This document shows positions 47,363-58,222 of a stretch of 64,000 nucleotides of DNA, one piece after another. The DNA is taken from NCBI GenBank assembly GCA_948099385.1, contig CANUEZ040000116.1:11990501-12054500 (forward strand), in the 5' to 3' direction. A model generated the notes under the pieces. It had not been told where the DNA came from. It was given only the letters and a program-made list of their open reading frames with translations, and did not search any database. Each line of letters begins with the position of its first letter. Positions within the stretch are counted from its first letter, which is position 1. Made by a program: the position numbers and the translations under genes. This DNA comes from Fasciola hepatica (Eukaryota > Platyhelminthes > Trematoda > Plagiorchiida > Fasciolidae).

Positions 47363-48207
47363 CCCCCTGGGTGAATAGTACAAACTCCGAACTGGTGCGC
47401 AAAAGGCAAAATACTGGAATTTCTGTTTCCACATCTTCCATTCATCTGCCAAACGTTTCTGATTTTTCAAATCCAGGGGTTTCGAGGAGTGGTAAGGCGA
47501 ACGTTCCTGTTCATTGAAAGGCAGATATAAGGTTCATCTGATTCCTCGGATTCCATGTTTTGATCCGTCTCATTATCTCCACTAAGAAGACTCTTCTACC
47601 TTCGAACCATCTAGATTCATTGGTATAAAAATGATAGTTTTGTACAATATTTGGTGATCACAGCTAAAACCTGATCCGCTTACTTATTAGTCCACCTGTT
47701 GTTCACAACTAGCCCTTCTGAGTTGTTTTGGCAACAAACCCAATTGGTTGATTCTGCTCAGACGACAATTGGCATTCGATTGGTCCCTCGGTCCGTCCGG
47801 TTACTTCCGCTCTTGTCCCCGATTCAGAACAGACGAAGACGTGCTAGCTGCTCACCGAACCCTCGAGCTGCCTAGTAAAAGAACTTAGCCGTTTTTTAGC
47901 AATATGCCAGGCCACTCGCTCTGTTTTGTTCGTAAGAAGTAGCAGCAGAGCACGTAGTTGTTGCAATTCACTTATTTATAAGAACGGAAACAGCCAAACC
48001 GCGGCTGGCGAGTAAACCTCGAGCAAGCACGCATACAGACAAGCAAGGGAATGATCAAGTAATTGAAACAGCTAGGGGACATGCGCTCTCATGTGGAAAC
48101 AACTAATGCCAATCGATGCATGGAAACGTCGATCAGTCAAAACTGTCCGTAATGAAGCATGAAAAATGAACAATACCAAACAATTGGATGTCCATGTATG
48201 AAAAGGA

Positions 48208-49170
48208 ATGGCATTAGGTTCAATGCTCTCTGAGCTAAAAAAATGGAAAACAATGGCGAATAAAAACCGGGCGAACAGCACACGCCAGATTTCCAACAAA
48301 ACTTCCAGATCGACAGTAGTTATTCATAACTTTTTGAAAGATTTCGATCACCGTGTGACTAAGAGGAAGCGTGCAATTCGAAGAAAAATCTTCGAGTACG
48401 ACGCGAAAAGGCTTTGACGAGGCGCTTCGAACCAATGTACGAGAACATCAAAGTTGCAGAGATCCTTGGAACTAGAATTGAGCGTTTGGTGCGTATAAAT
48501 CACTTCTACAGCCTGCACCATATCTGCAATGCAGAAGGATTAGATCATCACTTTGAGTGACTGATCATCATTTTCAAAATTGGGAGGAATAGACCAGAAA
48601 TCATATGACTTGCAATGTCAAGTGGAATGATGTGATATTTAGCAATAAGAAACAGTTCAGTTTCAACTACCTTGTTGTGATTATGCACTACTGGCACGAC
48701 TTCAGGAAAAGCATACCGAACTTCCTTAGTGGCTCTCTGATAATTTTGGGGATGCGGATTTTGAAGACGGAGAATCTCAACTAGCAGACGGCTGGCTAAT
48801 AAGTCAGAACAATAAATGAATTTCTGCTCCCGAAGATTTTGGAAAATCAACAAGAACTTTGGCATTTCAGCATAACAACATGGCCATAAGTACGACTAAC
48901 CTCACCGGAATAGGGCTATTGTATCGGAACATCAAAGGTCATGGACCGGCCTGCTCACAGTGCAGACATAAAACCGACTGAAAATGTCTAGAGTCCGTTA
49001 GCGAGGCGCATCTGTGCGGATGGAAGAGATGTCGGTACTTTGCGCAATTTGACGCCCACCACCCTCGATGAATGGACAACACAGAACATGAAACCATCCG
49101 GAACATCATCGGAAGCATGCCTGGACTTTATGTTTCAGTTGTGACCAATAAACGCCACCTTTTTCTTAAC
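48208..49170 (+). pseudogene. Tc1-like transposase remnant
   Basis: Reads across several frames. The N-terminal helix-turn-helix part has NKTSRSTVVIHNFLKDF and RKRAIRRKI. The first catalytic region reads WNDVIFSNKKQFS (about 48620-48655). Tc1 enzymes have FSDEK here, so the catalytic Asp is replaced by Asn. Near 48870 a QHNN block stands for the usual QDNA. Near 48935-48990 the sequence gives WPACSADIKPTENVW, the WPA-SPDLNPIE-W block with the third catalytic region damaged. The C-terminus reads IIGSMPGL, matching the usual L-x-SMP-R block. Stops and frameshifts plus loss of catalytic residues make it inactive. Confidence 0.8.
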
Positions 49171-49195
49171 CATCTGGTAGATTTTGCCATTCCTC

Positions 49196-49350
49196 AAGGG
49201 GCTGAGCTTGATAGCATTTCGCACCCTGTCGGGAGTATTTTCCGGGATGAATCCATCTATCGGTTGCATGCCTCTAATTTGTGTTTACATTTGGTAGCGT
49301 AGTGGGATGGCACATCAGCATGCCAAATGTGGCCACTCTTCGTGGTTTGA
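49196..49350 (-). repeat. Right terminal inverted repeat, Tc1-like element 1
   Basis: The complement of 47211-47362 with scattered mismatches and small indels. It begins about 25 bases after the transposase C-terminal block. Confidence 0.75.
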
Positions 49351-50450
49351 CTCAGAACGGGTGTAAAGAACTACGTGCATTATAAATCTATCCCAAGGAC
49401 AGGTGCTCCACGGGCTCGTAGAATGTTATACCCCTTCTCTTTGGGAAACTAACAAAATCTTCCGGTTTTCATCAAAATATTTCTTTATCCCGAAGAAAAA
49501 AAGATTTAAGGAACCGGACTCACATGACCTTAAAGTTTAGTCCATGTTCTCGAAATAAACCAATGGTTTTCCTCCGGCAAGGTTACCATTCACTGTGGAC
49601 CTGCCGCTGAACGGTTAGACAATATAGTATTCTCCAAGTAAGTTTGCTTTATTTTTTTCTTTTAGGTGAACATATGGTGGAAAGTTCAGCAAAACTAAAT
49701 GTCCCTAGTAGGACCAGAAGCTGGTTATCAGCGATGAAAAGCGGCTTCGGTGAACTTTACCTTCGCTGAGTAAACAATAAGCCATATTGAGCATTTACGT
49801 AATTTTGCACTTATGAACTTCAGGCTAGCTTATCGCGGTGAACGAGGTCACACTGTTCCAACCGTGAACAGATGGCAGGAGAACTAACGTGAGTGGCATC
49901 AGGAATTTTATATTCCAGCTTTTGTTATCATATAGTACAAGAATTTCAAGAAAGAGAAATTAATTATGAGGAAAAAGTTCGCTTAGTGAACTGTGATAAT
50001 TTCATTTGTTTGTTTTGTAATATACCTAATCAAGTCTCAGATATGATATTGTTCAGTGATGACTACTAATACGTTAGAAAAGTAACACCCCTTCTGCTAG
50101 TTAAAAACTGCATTCTGAAATACCCCAATCCAGGCTAGTCTAATATCCTTCCAGTCAGTTTTTGCAAGCTGAATACACCACACCGTAGCCAATCGCAAAT
50201 AGTAAAAATAAACAAAACGTAGATGAATGTATACCAAAATGTGATGCTTTATTACCAACGGGACTGTTCGCGGTGGCTTCTGCACTCTGACACGCCCATC
50301 CTTTGGCTCCGCGAGAACAGTTTCTCCAACTGCGCAACAGAATCGTCCAAGTTTTTCGATGAATCATGTGAATGCATTGCACATCTCAAACAAGCAAACC
50401 AATACTTGACCTCGAACAAGCAAGGTGACGCTTTGCAGCAGCTTCATCCG
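49351..50450. other. Unassigned DNA
   Basis: No gene or repeat recognised. Confidence 0.45.
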
Positions 50451-52375
50451 CAAGTAGCACGCCCGACGCGCTACCAATTGGGAGCGCGTTGGGCTAGCGT
50501 TGAGCTAACGTTGGGCGGTGCTACCTGAGCCCAATTGGGAGCGCGTTGGGCTACGCCCAACGTTCGAGAAAATCGCTGGTAATGGGTACCTCTTGTTTTC
50601 ATAATCCATCCTGACTGTCCGCTTCTTAGTTTATTTGCCAATATCCATCCTTTCAACCAAAACCACTAATTAATCATTGACTAGAAATCACTAAGTTTAT
50701 CATAAAAATGGCATACCGAAATCCTGTAAAAACATGCGATTTTAGGACTGCTTCATTCAGAATGTTCGGAAAACGTTCATCGTTCTTGTGTTACATGGTC
50801 AGCGGATCTGAAAGATCATTCACAAAGGTGAGACAGTGTCACCTAAAGAAAAGTTGGACAACAAAACATTTTCGCATGCAGGTTTCAAAAATAATTTGAT
50901 TGAAAACTGTTACCAAAAAAACGGCTTACCATCAGATAATTTATGTATCAAAACAACTATAATCAATGCGGAGGACCGATGGTTCGATTCCGGTTCGCGG
51001 CCTCTGACTTTTCGATGTGAAAAACGCAAGTGGATTTCCCATTATATAAGATTTATGCTCCTCGTACCAACATTACATACAGTGAAAATAGGGAAATTTC
51101 AAATAAACTCTGAACTGAATCACCTAGAGTTGTGATTTATGATAAACTGTTACCAAGCTTCAGAATGCCTGAAGAGTTATCCATTACACCAAATGAATAG
51201 GAAAAATCTTAATAGAAGATTTAGCTTGGGATTTCTGTCGAAGAAAATGATAATTCATGTACCTGCATTCTCATTTCGCATCGCATTGATTTCCAACATT
51301 GATAAACGAACCCACTGTTTCTTAACGACAAACACCGGTTCTTTTGCGGATCTTGGAGTGGAACGAACAGCGTCTGGAGTTTAGGCAAAGACAACAAACT
51401 TCATTGACCTACCCTTGACGGCAAAAATGAGCCTGTTTTGAACGGCATTTCATTGGGCACTCCCAAACCAGCGGCATACACGGTTCATCCAAGCTGTATT
51501 TATCGACCAGCTGAAGAAATCGAAATAATACGAATATGCTAACCTGTGTGGATGATCGACTTCGATGCGTTGGTAGTGAGTAGGTTCATAGACCCCAAAT
51601 CTGTTGTTAGTTAAACTCTTGTGGCTTTACTTCAACAGCATGGACACCAGGAGTAACTATGTACTGTGAATTAAGATTGAAGAAATACTTGGCAATATTC
51701 GGCTTTTCGTAGCATACCTATGGACTGTGATTCAGGCCACAAAAGCCGGTGCTCTCATAATTTCGCCGCTCCCCAAATGAGGCATTTTGCACCAAGGACA
51801 TTCTTGCACCTCCAGTAACTCTCCCACCTCGTCTCTTTACACATAACAATGTAATCTGAGTCCCATAATCTGGATATGAATGACCAACTTCACATTAGCG
51901 ATTAGTACTCAATATTGCATGAATTCCAAAGAAAACAACACTACGAGAGGACTTCTTCAACGCCCAAAGATATACATGCATGTGTACACGTACCCGCATA
52001 TATGTAGATGGGATGATGTAAACGGAGAGATAACAATGTACTAGGGTTAAAATAAACTGTAAAAATTCGAATTAGATATCTCTATGAGTGGTGAATCTTT
52101 CTTCTCCACAGAAGAACCGAACAGCACATCCTAACGGCGAAGAATGAGGAAAACCAGTACGTCACCACCTGGCCACAAGGGCATTCAGTAAAACGAAATG
52201 TGCTATTTTTGTAACGCAGATATATGTTATTAAATACTGTAGTACTCTTATCATTATATTCCCTAGGAAGATTTATGAACTTCTGTGAAGACTTTCAAGG
52301 CACATGTCAGAAGTCATTTAAGCCCAACGTTCGCCCAACTTTAGCCCAACCGCGTTAGGTATTGTGCTGCTTGAG
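50451..52375. mobile_element. Candidate unclassified DNA element with repeat-rich inverted ends
   Basis: The left end (50451-50571) and right end (52321-52375) carry clusters of TTGGGC/GCCCAA motifs in opposite orientation. GCGTTGGGCTAGCGTTGAGC on the left corresponds to the complement of the right-hand CAACTTTAGCCCAACCGCG. The outermost AAGTAGCAC and AAGCAGCAC also correspond. The ~1.75 kb between holds small open frames (50708-51384) with no recognisable transposase. Either a non-autonomous DNA transposon or two separate copies of a short repeat; the element call is tentative. Confidence 0.45.
50470..50571 (+). repeat. Direct and inverted GTTGGGC repeat cluster
   Basis: A 22-bp block, CAATTGGGAGCGCGTTGGGC plus TA, occurs twice without mismatch (about 50476-50497 and 50532-50553). 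CAACGTT and GTTGGGC occur around and between the copies, so the region can also fold back on itself. Confidence 0.85.
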
Positions 52376-52379
52376 TCAC

Positions 52380-52935
52380 GTACTGCTGGTCCTTCCGTCT
52401 CACTCACGCCACCTTTTGTTACCCTCGTGATGACATCGTCAAGGCAGTGCGGTCAGATGCAGCTGGACAGTTTTATCCACGCTCTGACTATTTGAGCGTT
52501 CCATTCTCCGGAGCCGGTGGGATACACGTTGCAGGGAGGTTAGTCAGCAAGACTGCAATCTCGTTTGAATCTTAAGCAGCGTGCGTGGACGAACAGCCCA
52601 TACTTATAATCTCAAGCGGATTCTTCGGGGGTTATTTCATCAGTTTATCAAGGCTAACCGTCCGAACGAGGACACATGGCCCCAAGTCGCGTTTTCTGAT
52701 GCAAGTAGTATGGTGCTGTATTTGGATGATAGGACGAAATTTTCCCGGAAGCGCACAATCACGTTCGCGGTTGTTGCCACTAGTCAGGTATGGGTACCCG
52801 GTGCTCTCCTGCCCTGTTATTCCTATACTTGAGTGCCGCGTCCGCATACCTGTTGAGCGGCAGCAAACGCAAAACCGGTCGTGTGCCTCCGGGGAAATTT
52901 CGTCCTGTTATTCAAACGCAACACCACACTGACAC
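52380..52935. repeat. Repeat family D, locus 2, with internal palindrome
   Basis: Unit a (52546-52612, plus) matches the arms at 35.4 kb. Unit b (52695-52800, plus) and its inverted copy (about 52845-52930, minus) form a palindrome around a ~45-bp spacer. Blocks such as GACGAAATTT-CCCGG and CAGGTATG occur in both arms. Unit b also matches 35643-35745. Open frames on both strands across it follow from the palindrome. Confidence 0.65.
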
Positions 52936-52971
52936 GTTAGTAGTCAGCACGACCTTCAGAAAGCTACGGTT

Positions 52972-52989
52972 GTGTGTGTGTGTGTGTGT
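52972..52989 (+). repeat. Short (GT)n tract
   Basis: Nine GT units. Confidence 0.85.
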
Positions 52990-53337
52990 CAGCGTGTATC
53001 CTTTTCCTCTCCGTCGTCATGCTTTTACTCTCCATCAGATATAAAACCGGCCGTGGATGCTTCCACGCAACTAGCTACCAATTTGGATTGCATTCATAAA
53101 CAAAAAATAAAATAAAATATTTCTGTCGGATCAAATGAGTGCAAAAGCGTGTAGACACATTCAGTCCGACTTCTAACACAGTTCCGGATAGGGTTTCCCT
53201 CGAGATATTATTTTGAGTCTCTACGTTATTTGCTCATTAGTGGAGATGGTTTGATTTTCGTTTGCCCATCACGAGGAATTGGTCAAGGGTAGCACTTGTT
53301 AGATCATTCACCCGTCTTTCCACCTGTCTCTAGCGGC

Positions 53338-53339
<2 letters not shown>

Positions 53340-53382
<43 letters not shown>
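53340..53382 (+). repeat. (GT)n microsatellite
   Basis: About 21 perfect GT units. Confidence 0.96.
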
Positions 53383-53383
<1 letters not shown>

Positions 53384-54935
53384 CAGTTTCACCTCCGTGT
53401 ACATCCGAGACAGAAATAGCATCGTCTTATTCCACCGACGAGACGTGAACAACACTGATTAAGTCAATGCCCTAAGTAAACAAGTTCAATCTCCGTGATC
53501 CCTAACCATGCCTATTCACCACAGTGATTGCAGGGAGTTGATAAATGAGCAGGACCCATGAACATCAGCCATATCACTACCTTTATATCGGAATTCGGTA
53601 TAATGAGGGCGAAGGTTTGATCGACTTAACTTCTTCATCTACGTAGAACAAGTGTGAATCCCACTGAAATTAATAAAGGTCTAGTATCCGCCTAGTGCCG
53701 AATACGATACAGTATCAATTGTGCATACGCAAATGTGAGAGAGGAGGAGAACACGGCGTATATTTGCAGTGGTAAAATTTACAATGGCAAATTTGTAAAG
53801 TACGGTCACAGGGTGTTGTGTCCTGAATTCAGTAGGCAGAAGACTTACCTGTACGGGTGAACGTGTGTCGCAGCAACATACGGTAAGTACCGGTACAGGC
53901 AAGTAACTGAAAACGCAAAAACGTGTGCATCTGCTTGAGTCAGCGATATGTGCGATCGAAAGGGCTAGGCAACTGTGCAATCAGATATAGTTGCGCAAGG
54001 TCGCGCAACACGTGGTACAATCTGATTGGACGAAACAGGACAAACGTCAACTGTGTACGTGCGTGCACGATGGCAGGCGTCTCCTTGATTGCACGGGGTA
54101 TAGATCAAGCGCGCGTGTGAGCACATGATTGTACAGGCCAAACACAACAGAGGGACTGACTACCTCCGAATCTTCATTTTTACGACTGCGTGCAATAGAC
54201 TATTCCCATTTCAGGGCATTCATTACCTGAGCTAATAGAAGGAAAACAGTGTCATCTCGTGTGGTGATGGTATCATGAGCTTTATTGCTGTTATCGTGTA
54301 CTTGATGCGCCTGGGAATGGGGATTGCGCATAGAATGATGCAGCAAGAAAAAATATCCGGTTCACTTTGGAGTCAGAGATCAACCAAACATGGTTTGGTA
54401 ACGTTTCGAAAAGTAGAGCCCCCTTCAACCAGTTAATAAGAATGGGACGAAGACATTAATTGCCAGATGGAAGCATTATGCTTACTCCTGTTGACCGCGT
54501 ACGTAAAGTATATCAGTTTATATATCTATATATATGATACGGTATAACAAACGATTCATTAATTTTTGTGCGATTTTACGACGAAAGCTAATGCAATAAT
54601 TGTTTCGATACAAAAACAGCGGTGGAGGGTTTCTACCTTGATCAACATAGCTCCACCAAAAGCCAGCAGTTTTGCATTCTGGTTGCCTAATGATAGCTGA
54701 ATGACCGAGTCAGGTTAACTCGATGACCGATTGAAAGCAGAGGCCCCGTAACCATTGAGTTCGTGAGTCACATTTTGTGTTTGAAACACATGACGCTAGT
54801 AGGAATTCATAGCAATCCGAGAAAACCAATGTCTGTTTGTCAAGCCCGTGCAATCATGTGAACGTACAAACGTGAATGTCGTTTGTTGGATAGATTGCTG
54901 GGAAATACTCGATTAAAATGTATAAATTAACCTAA
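53383..54935. other. Unassigned DNA
   Basis: The 53.7-54.15 kb part is richer in CG dinucleotides and has overlapping open frames of 60-100 codons on both strands. No domain or splice pattern was recognised. Confidence 0.4.
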
Positions 54936-55160
54936 AATATGATTCATCATGCAGCTTCAACGCTCAACTCACCATTGAAAACCATGGAAACACTGTACAG
55001 CTGATTCATCCTTGTTAGGAATCATCAGCAGTGCACATCCACCGAGCCCCCACGGGGACTCGAACCCGGGGTGAACGATTGTGAATCAAACACCTTAACC
55101 GCAAGGCACCTACAGAGAAGTCATCCATCATAGGAGTCGATCGCTGTGTGGGAAGCGGGT
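54936..55160 (-). repeat. SINE family B, well-preserved copy, minus
   Basis: Minus strand: TGCGGTTAAGGTG (A-box region), B-box GGGTTCGAGTCCCC, then GGGGGCTCGGTGGATGTGCA, body and CATGATGAATC tail. About 95 percent identical by eye to the inverted copy that follows. Confidence 0.88.
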
Positions 55161-55430
55161 TGTTACCATTCAAAAGCCAGTGACGGAAGGGTGCTATATC
55201 ATGTAGTGTAGATGTTCAACAAACCGTTGAGAGCCAGCCCAGATAGCCTTGTGGTTAAGGTGTTCGATTCACAACCGTTCACCCCGGGGTTCGAGTCCCC
55301 GTGGGGGCTCGGTGGATGTGCACTGCTGATGATTCCCAACAAGGATGAAACAGCTGTACAGTGCTTCCATGGTTTTCAATGGTGAGTTGAGCGTTGAAGC
55401 TGCATGATGAACCATATTATACAAATCTAA
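55161..55430 (+). repeat. SINE family B, well-preserved copy, plus
   Basis: Has a 5' leader (ACCATTCAAAAGCCAGTGACG), a tRNA-like head (TTGTGGTTAAGG; GGGTTCGAGTCCCC), then body and tail. With 54936-55109 it forms an inverted pair with arms of about 174 bp (right arm 55246-55419) and a ~138-bp spacer. It serves as the reference copy for the family here. Confidence 0.88.
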
Positions 55431-55439
55431 TCTACTACT

Positions 55440-58172
55440 CAGTTGCAAATAACTTAAAATATCCAATTAATTTTCTATGCACAACGAAGGTATACTCACT
55501 GTGGAATGTGCGATTGATCATGTAGACATTCAGAAGTGAAAGAGGTTTATCAACTGGACACGCACTGGTGGGCATGGATGGGGGTGATAAAATTGGTTGC
55601 TAATGATCAGTGGAGCCGACTTATAACCTAAAAGAATAGTTGTCAATTATTAAAGACACGAACCACGAGCAAGAGCACCGCAAAGACAAACAAAGGCTAT
55701 GAAGGAAAAATGCTACTGACGGAAAAACATTTAAATGAAATTTCTATCTCTCAGCAGAAATACGCATGAAACTCGTGGAGTTCTTACAAAGAAAAGGGAC
55801 TCTTCATCCCACACGGACTCATCCGTGTCATACCATAGACTTTTGTACTATTTGCAATACACGGACTGAGAACATCTTGGAAAAGCTTCAACCCAGAACC
55901 ACGAAAACCGAAATAGCAAGAAGCCGGAGACTCCGTAACGGTATGTTAATTCTACTGCAGAACTGATGTTTTATCAACGGAAATGGTTGACGGACCAAAA
56001 GTTAACTAATCACGCCAAGCATCTGTTACACCTGTACACGTCGATTATCACCGGCTGGAGCTCCTCAGTGTACGTAGCCACAGATGTACTGGGCCGTGTC
56101 CCGTAAAGAATTTGCTGAATCATCACAAATGCCCGCCCATTTCAAAAGACCACCGGTCCCAGTGAACACAGGTTGATAAATTCTGTCCTGGGATCATTCA
56201 TGAACTGAACAAATTATTAAACCTTATACTACTAACGGTTTTCGAAAACTGTACGCTCAGTATGTATGGGTATGCAACAGACCTGATCTACTGAAGCAGG
56301 AGTGTATTCACAAAACTAAAGTCACTAATCCGATATGATTTTCCACCTGCCGTGGATACACTTATAGTTTCGGTTGCGAAATATCAGTTGTTATAACTCT
56401 TTGTAAAGATTCATTGAATCAGGACAAAGAAATTCAGCTCGCCATAGCGAAGAATTTCGTTAAACTAGTTTAGTCCTGGTCCTATGCTCTCTATCCTAGA
56501 TCTACCTTGTATTAACCAAACTATTTACTTGCTTTTTGTTCATTGTCACCAAAAAGTTCCACGCCGACCGTGCCCTGGGCTTCCTCACCCGCATAGCAAT
56601 TGTTGTTCAGTCGTGCTACTTGTCCTGATTCGACTGTGTCCACATGCGCTCCAGTGCGCTCCAGCTTCATTTCCGGTATCCAACCGATCAGGTGAAGCCG
56701 GACCGTATCTGTTAGATCGTGTAGATACAACGAAGTCCCCTTGTGATTGGTCAGCACGTTATCTGTCAATAATTACATGCTTATTTTTGTATATAAACGA
56801 GTGAGTACTGACCAAATGCAACAGAATACATTCGTGCCATTCTTGTCTGGTCTTGTCGTTCTCCCAGTGAGCGGAGTTGGGGGTCCAGGTTATTTCATTA
56901 AGTACGATTGGCCGGTTAGATACGATTCTTACACTACGTCACACAGTCCTTTTCAGTCTTGCTTCTATGACATGTGTCAATTGACCCAATTCTCATGACT
57001 CTGATCGTTGCTCTTATCTGTTCTACTTTATCGTTTACGCAACCCTTCTCTTCTGTTTGGGAATGGTCCATATCATAACGACCTGGGTTACGTGACGAGG
57101 CACAAACTTTTGAACCTAATTATCCTTTCCTTCCAGTCTCTTATCCGTGTGAATGACTGAACTTAACCATCTCTCCAAGATCTCACCCTTTCGTACAACC
57201 ACGTTGTTCCACTTGTTCTTCTTCTCTTGGATCAATAATTCCCTTCTGTCTGTTGATTGGACAAAATGCCCCCATAAAAAAGGACCTACTTTGTAAACCA
57301 CTGGACTCGCTCCTGCTTTGTCGTAACGAGCGGTTCCTGTCCATCGTAGCCTGAAAATTGTGAAGCCTTTTTTGACAGTCTTGATCCTGTGATCGGTTTA
57401 CCCACAATCTGAGATGCCATTGTGATTGTTTGATCATCTGTCCTATAATATGCGTATTAAAACGGGTATGTGTTCTCTGCCTTGGGACTTGGGGTCCGTT
57501 TATCTGCGAGTCACTCAACTACGGGACGACAATCCTGTACACCTACTTAATCCGATCTCGCCGGTATTTGTGTGGAACATCCGATCAATTCATTACGATC
57601 TTGCGCGAAACCGTTGCATCAGAAAACGTAGTCCTTATACCACATACTCGAAAGATCTGCGACAATCAAACCCTAGTAAAACACATCAAATTGTGATTTT
57701 TCAGAATAAAACCTGTGTAGGCATACATGTCAAGCAGAACTGGATGTAATACACCCTTCTCAAATGGAAAACTGTTAGTTCGTATCGTGTAAAGAACGCT
57801 GCATCTATCCACTATTCGTGTTGATAGTACCGATTTCAGCACTCGCACACAATAAACCGGCTTTCCTGGTGAACGGGATATCCTTTCTGAAAATAATATA
57901 TCTCTGTTTTTTGATTGAAAAAGATGCCTGAAATTGGGCATTGTTCTAACGGATACGACGGTGAAGTACCTTTAGGTAATGGGATGTTCAAATTGTGATA
58001 GAATGGAATATCATTGAGTCCCAACAACCGACTAGGACTCTGGCGCAGGGAGGGGTTTTGTGCCGTGCGCGTCAACCTTAGTGCTATCGGCGATGAATGG
58101 TAACGGTATGATTCACACTACGATGCTCATCTATTACCAAACGTGAATGCACACATGCTCGCACGCACGCAG

Positions 58173-58178
<6 letters not shown>
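55440..58178. other. Unassigned DNA
   Basis: Open frames on both strands near 56.5-56.8 and 57.1-57.9 kb overlap each other and show no domain. No SINE or LTR copy was recognised. Confidence 0.4.

Positions 58179-58220
<42 letters not shown>
58179..58220 (+). repeat. (CA)n microsatellite
   Basis: About 21 perfect CA units. Confidence 0.96.

Positions 58221-58222
<2 letters not shown>

Larger units (their letters stand above)
47211..49350 (+). mobile_element. Tc1-like DNA transposon with long terminal inverted repeats
   Basis: Inverted arms of about 140-150 bp (47211-47362 and 49196-49350) share, after complementing, GCATTTCGCACC, ATTTTCCGG, AATTTGTGT, and GGCACATCAGCATGCCAAAT. Between them lies a plus-strand Tc1-type transposase pseudogene. 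The element is about 2.1 kb. The 47363-48200 segment between the left arm and the transposase holds nothing I recognise and may include a later insertion. Outermost ends and TA duplication were not resolved. Confidence 0.75.

Noticed and set aside
53681..54147. CG-richer patch with overlapping frames, possible promoter or first exon
   Set aside because: No consistent splice pattern, domain or core promoter that I can defend.
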